Positions 32,031-34,930 of a DNA stretch of 34,930 bases are shown piece after piece. Source of the stretch: Clostridia bacterium (GTDB lineage Bacteria > Bacillota > Clostridia > Oscillospirales > Acutalibacteraceae); assembly GCA_017416285.1 (NCBI GenBank), contig JAFQCU010000028.1, forward strand, positions 1 through 34,930, in the 5' to 3' direction. The position numbers were made by a program, and so were the translations under genes. Under the pieces are notes generated by a model. The model ran no database searches, had not been told where the DNA came from, and saw only the letters and a list, made by a program, of their open reading frames with translations. The stretch's first letter is position 1; each line of letters begins with the position of its first letter.

Positions 32031-32741
32031 TCAAGTCGTGGCAGTGTTTTCGGTGTTTTTCTCACCTTTGGGAATCGCAATCATTTTCTTAAAAACACAG
32101 GTGTGGTGTGGGGTAATTACCCTGTCTTCATGCAAAGAACCAAAATACCAATGCTTAAATTCACACGCTGTGCCGATTTCTTGAAAATATCCGTTAAGCT
32201 TGTTTACACGGTCGGTATCACCGTGGCGTAAAAGCATCGCACTTTTCACAAGCGACGGCGGTTCATGTGTTATAAAATAATCAACCTTACAGCCCGCATC
32301 ATCAAGCACCGTTGCTCCCTGTGCCATTTCAAGTGCGGTGGGTTCTTCATCGCTCCACCAATTCCCCTGCTCACGGCGCATTTCACGGTCGGTGCTCTCC
32401 CCTCCACCAAACGTAAAGAAGGTATTACCATCAATATTAAATATTTGTCCACGCATAAGGTGGATTAAATTCCCTTTAATTCGGTGCACCATTCCGCCGT
32501 GCCAATATGTCACACGTGAACGGTTAATACGGTCAAGGTTATCGTGTGTTCCATCAATAAATGCCGTTACAAAACGGCGGGTTGCAAGGTAATCAATAAC
32601 CTCACGCTCGGTTTTATCACCCGAAAAGATATAACCAAAATCACCGCAAACCAAAAGCACGTCACCGCTTTTAAGCTTTCTGAAATTTTTATCATAAAGG
32701 CGTTCAAGCTCGCCATGCATATCCCCCGTCACATAAACCAT
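32031..32741 (-). CDS. Calcineurin-like metallophosphoesterase with altered metal motifs
   Basis: The 236-residue product has the core of the calcineurin-like phosphoesterase fold. The first metal motif GDMHG (6-10) and GDFGY (33-37) are present, as is H159 in ITHEPP. Two motifs differ from the family norm: GNH(E/D) is GTHDN (64-68), replacing the metal-bridging and phosphate-contacting Asn, and GHxH is GSLH (201-204), replacing one metal-binding His. The substrate is unknown and activity may be weak or changed. AGAGGTGA precedes the ATG. It is divergent from the carboxypeptidase gene and upstream of the PASTA pseudokinase on the same strand. Confidence 0.82.
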   Translation of the reverse strand: MVYVTGDMHGELERLYDKNFRKLKSGDVLLVCGDFGYIFSGDKTEREVIDYLATRRFVTAFIDGTHDNLDRINRSRVTYWHGGMVHRIKGNLIHLMRGQIFNIDGNTFFTFGGGESTDREMRREQGNWWSDEEPTALEMAQGATVLDDAGCKVDYFITHEPPSLVKSAMLLRHGDTDRVNKLNGYFQEIGTACEFKHWYFGSLHEDRVITPHHTCVFKKMIAIPKGEKNTENTATT

Positions 32742-32793
32742 ACCGTATCACCTCTTTTTTTAAAAAATAACTCTTTATTTTTGAAACGTTTGT

Positions 32794-32802
32794 TGGTATA
32801 AT
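32794..32802 (+). promoter_or_regulatory. Extended -10 promoter of the carboxypeptidase-cyclophilin pair
   Basis: TGGTATAAT fits an extended -10, 45 bp upstream of the ATG. A weak TTTATT lies at -35 with a 17-bp spacer. Confidence 0.55.
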
Positions 32803-32846
32803 ATTTTTGTTACATAACATTATACTACATCTTAAGGAGAATTTCT

Positions 32847-34190
32847 ATGCCTAAAAGAATTTTTTCCATATTTTTTGTGTGTTTTTTAATATTATCATCG
32901 GTTTTTGTGCCAATTTCAGCTTCCGCTTACGAAGTAAATAGTTTTGAAATAACCGCCGAAGCCGGTATGCTTGTATCTTTAGACACAGGCGAAGTTTTGT
33001 GGGAGAAAAACGCTGACAAAAAAATGTACCCCGCTTCTATCACCAAAATAATGACTGCCATTTTAATGGTTGAAAGCGAAATTTGGAACCCCTCTGCAAA
33101 GGTAACCCTTACAAAAGCAGCGCTCGATAAAACACTCGGTACGGGCCTCGCAGTTTCCCTTTTGAACGAGGGTGAGGAATTCACACAGCTTGACCTTTTA
33201 TATATGGTGCTTTTGTCATCATTTGGCGACTGTGCTTATCTTGCGGCTGATATTTACGGCGGCAGTCTTGAAGGCTTTGTTAAAATGATGAACGACAAAG
33301 CAAAGGAATTGGGTCTTAACGGCACACATTACAGTAACCCCGTTGGACTTCACGAAGAAGAAACCTACACTACCGCACGTGACACCTATAAGCTTTGCGT
33401 TTATGCAAAAAAATATGATATTATTAATGAAGTTACTTCAAAATCACGTTATAAAATGACAACCACTAAGGGCACAACCCGTACCCTTTCCACCACCAAT
33501 TTTCTACTGGACCCATCAACAAATTATTACTATCAATACGCAACCGGCTTTAAAACTGGCTTTACAAATGCGGCGGGGCGCTGTCTTGTAAGCACCGCTT
33601 CACGCAACGGCTATAATTATATGTGTATTTTGCTTAAATGCCCCAACAAGCCAAATATAAAGCGTTACGAATTTGTTGAAAGCCGTGAATTGTACCGTTG
33701 GGCACTTAACAATTTTTCATTCAAAGAAATTGCAAAATCCAACGAACCGGCTTGTGAAATTCCGGTTGAGCAATCTCTCCAGACTGATTTTTTACCCCTT
33801 TATTTTGACAAGCCCTTTATCTCGGTTTTGCCAAACGAAGCCGATGATTCTACAATAATTATTAAAACCTTTTTCGAAAACGAAACTGCAATCGCACCAA
33901 TTAAAAAGGGTGACGTTTTAGGTTATGCGGAAATTATGTATGCCGAAAAGGTCATCGGTAGGGTTAATCTGCTTGCAGGTGAAGACGTTAAAGCGAGCGC
34001 TATCTTACAGTTTTGGCAGCTTATAAAGGATATTTTCACAAGCAAATATATGAAGGTTGTTTACCTTATAATTGCCGCTGTTATCGTTGGCTTTATTCTT
34101 GTTATGATTAAACTTAACTGGCCACGTAAAAAGCGTAAGGTTAAGTATATTCCGTATAGAGAAAGTGATTATAAAAAAGATGAAGATTAA
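32847..34190 (+). CDS. D-alanyl-D-alanine carboxypeptidase-like protein (peptidase S11)
   Basis: The 447-residue protein has a signal peptide (about 1-27), the S11 catalytic domain (about 35-275), a C-terminal beta domain, one membrane helix (about 402-424) and a basic cytoplasmic tail. Family members trim the terminal D-Ala from peptidoglycan stem peptides. The nucleophile motif SITK (S64, K67) and the KTG triad (236-238) are present. At the SxN position, where relatives read SGND or SAND, the sequence is SSFGD (124-128), so the conserved Asn is missing. AAGGAG precedes the ATG. It overlaps the cyclophilin gene by 11 bp, suggesting a joint envelope role. Confidence 0.9.
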   Translation: MPKRIFSIFFVCFLILSSVFVPISASAYEVNSFEITAEAGMLVSLDTGEVLWEKNADKKMYPASITKIMTAILMVESEIWNPSAKVTLTKAALDKTLGTGLAVSLLNEGEEFTQLDLLYMVLLSSFGDCAYLAADIYGGSLEGFVKMMNDKAKELGLNGTHYSNPVGLHEEETYTTARDTYKLCVYAKKYDIINEVTSKSRYKMTTTKGTTRTLSTTNFLLDPSTNYYYQYATGFKTGFTNAAGRCLVSTASRNGYNYMCILLKCPNKPNIKRYEFVESRELYRWALNNFSFKEIAKSNEPACEIPVEQSLQTDFLPLYFDKPFISVLPNEADDSTIIIKTFFENETAIAPIKKGDVLGYAEIMYAEKVIGRVNLLAGEDVKASAILQFWQLIKDIFTSKYMKVVYLIIAAVIVGFILVMIKLNWPRKKRKVKYIPYRESDYKKDED

Positions 34191-34776
34191 ATTTTTGGCT
34201 TTTTCGCTTTTGCTTTGTCTTTTATTCGGGCTTTGCGGTTGTGAAAGCGGTCTGCCCTACGAAAAGGAAGAAAAGCTTTACGGAAATCACACCGCAATAA
34301 TGACCATCAGGGATTTTGGCGAGGTTAAGCTCACGCTTTACGGCGATATTGCTCCGGTTACTGTTGCGAACTTTGTAAAGCTTGTTAAAAAGGGCTTTTA
34401 TGACGGGCTCACCTTTCACCGTGCAATAGACGGGTTTATGATTCAAGGCGGTGACCCGAATGGTGATGGCACAGGCAATAGCGCAACACGAATTTACGGT
34501 GAATTTGAAAGCAATGGCTTTAAAAATGATTTAAAGCATAAAAAAGGCGTAATTTCAATGGCACGTATGCGTGATTACAACAGTGCTACCTGTCAGTTTT
34601 TTATAATGCTGGATGATAATTCACAGCTTGACGGCGAATATGCGGCATTTGGCGAAATAACGGAGGGTATAGATGTAATTGATGCTGTTATGGCTTCAAT
34701 TAAAACCGTTGGCTCAAACGGTGAAATCTCCCCCAAAGACCAACCCATAATCGAAAAAATCGAAATTGTGGAATAA
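34180..34776 (+). CDS. Cyclophilin-type peptidyl-prolyl isomerase lipoprotein
   Basis: The 198-residue product has a lipoprotein signal peptide ending LCGC (acylated Cys21) and a cyclophilin domain (about 38-197). FHR (79-81, the catalytic Arg) and QGGDP (89-93) are seen, followed by GVISMARMRDYNSATCQFFIML and AAFGEITEGIDVID. It would help fold secreted proteins outside the membrane. The ATG at 34180 gives a standard signal peptide; a GTG at 34165 is the alternative. It overlaps the carboxypeptidase gene. The IS begins 16 bp after the stop codon. Confidence 0.93.
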   Translation: MKIKFLAFSLLLCLLFGLCGCESGLPYEKEEKLYGNHTAIMTIRDFGEVKLTLYGDIAPVTVANFVKLVKKGFYDGLTFHRAIDGFMIQGGDPNGDGTGNSATRIYGEFESNGFKNDLKHKKGVISMARMRDYNSATCQFFIMLDDNSQLDGEYAAFGEITEGIDVIDAVMASIKTVGSNGEISPKDQPIIEKIEIVE

Positions 34777-34792
34777 AAAAGACCGACCTTTA
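34777..34792 (+). terminator. Half of a terminator hairpin downstream of the cyclophilin gene, interrupted by the IS
   Basis: The stop codon is followed by AAAAGACCGACC and TTTA, then the IS end. An A-run with a GC-rich arm matches the ascending half of the intact terminators in this window (for example AAAAGCGATAGAAC at 22399). The descending arm is absent here. The hairpin is inferred. Confidence 0.45.
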
Positions 34793-34930
34793 TGAAGTGA
34801 ACCCCAAAGTTTAGACAAAATTAAAAATTAAATTGCTTGTGAATGAGCTCGGTATTGTACTGGGCTCATTCCTTTTAGTTTTAATGAAATTCTTTCGTTG
34901 TTGTAGTAATAAATATATTTTTTTAATTCA
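34793..34930 (-). mobile_element. IS3-family insertion sequence, right end, inverted copy (partial)
   Basis: This is the same element end as at 1-165, in the opposite orientation. The 25-bp terminus (34793-34817) is identical to that at 141-165. A 7-bp extra unit (AAAATTA type duplication) lies between the terminus and the transposase stop codon, so the two copies are distinct. The element runs out of the window. Confidence 0.88.
34828..34930 (-). CDS. IS3-family transposase, C-terminal fragment (second copy)
   Basis: The minus-strand frame encodes the same C-terminal residues as the left copy, including YYYNNERISLKLKGMSP and the terminal AHSQAI. It is truncated only by the window end. Transposase 3' ends of both copies point into the window. 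Confidence 0.87.
   Translation of the reverse strand, partial: ELKKYIYYYNNERISLKLKGMSPVQYRAHSQAI

Noticed and set aside
32016-32041. TTGACA near 32032-32037 as -35 of the pseudokinase promoter
   Set aside because: Only 7 bp separate it from TATAAT. The extended -10 TGGTATAAT explains promoter activity better.
1-34930. Composite transposon formed by the two IS copies
   Set aside because: The interior encodes essential core genes (rplJL, infB, nusA, truB) over more than 34 kb, and both copies are incomplete in the window. Repeat-bounded contig ends explain the layout better.

Overview
The window is a low-GC, gene-dense chromosomal segment from an anaerobic member of the Firmicutes, most likely a Clostridia/Oscillospiraceae-type bacterium. 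The evidence is Rex, PerR with reverse rubrerythrin, RNase Y, YlxR/YlxQ in a rimP-nusA-infB operon, ferredoxin-dependent indolepyruvate oxidoreductase, AGGAGG-type ribosome binding sites, some TTG/GTG starts, and strong TTGACA-17-TATAAT promoters. No tRNA, rRNA, CRISPR array or phage module was seen.

Both edges of the window are the same end of an IS3-family insertion sequence, in inverted orientation (1-165 and 34793-34930). This probably marks contig breaks at repeated elements. Each IS end abuts what looks like one arm of a factor-independent terminator: downstream of rex on the left and downstream of a cyclophilin gene on the right.

Left to right. (i) 184-1907: redox/oxidative stress block, with rex divergent from a perR-rubrerythrin operon that carries a Per-box-like palindrome at its start site. 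(ii) 1979-4636: two small PepSY-type lipoproteins and a membrane glycosyltransferase. (iii) 4633-5807: rplJ-rplL with an L10 leader; the promoter -35 overlaps the glycosyltransferase stop codon. (iv) 5840-7591: RNase Y with a structured leader. (v) 7611-11269, minus strand: two tandem TrmA-family 23S rRNA uracil methyltransferases, a YitT membrane protein and an XRE regulator stump. (vi) 11277-13461: an AraC regulator divergent from an MFS/OPA-like transporter, with a 21-bp-spaced direct repeat operator. (vii) 13507-20934, minus strand: an aryl-acid cluster of an acyl/aryl-CoA synthetase, sodium:solute symporter, iorA, iorB, PaaK-type phenylacetate-CoA ligase and a double-ACT protein. It could interconvert aromatic amino acids, aryl-pyruvates, aryl-acetyl-CoA and free aryl-acids. 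(viii) 21075-22394: a transglutaminase-like lipoprotein. (ix) 22435-30302, minus strand: the conserved rimP-nusA-ylxR-ylxQ-infB-rbfA-nrnA-truB-ribF translation/RNA operon, led by a promoter and an attenuator-like hairpin. (x) 30311-34776: envelope block with a PASTA kinase-like protein that has lost its catalytic residues, a metallophosphoesterase with two altered metal motifs, a D-Ala-D-Ala carboxypeptidase lacking the usual SxN asparagine, and an overlapping cyclophilin lipoprotein.

The most interesting signals are the pseudokinase and its neighbours with altered active sites, the apparent IS preference for terminator hairpins, the aryl-acid cluster with two unassigned operator-like repeats, and several leader RNAs. 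Functions come from reading protein motifs by eye; no database search was run.
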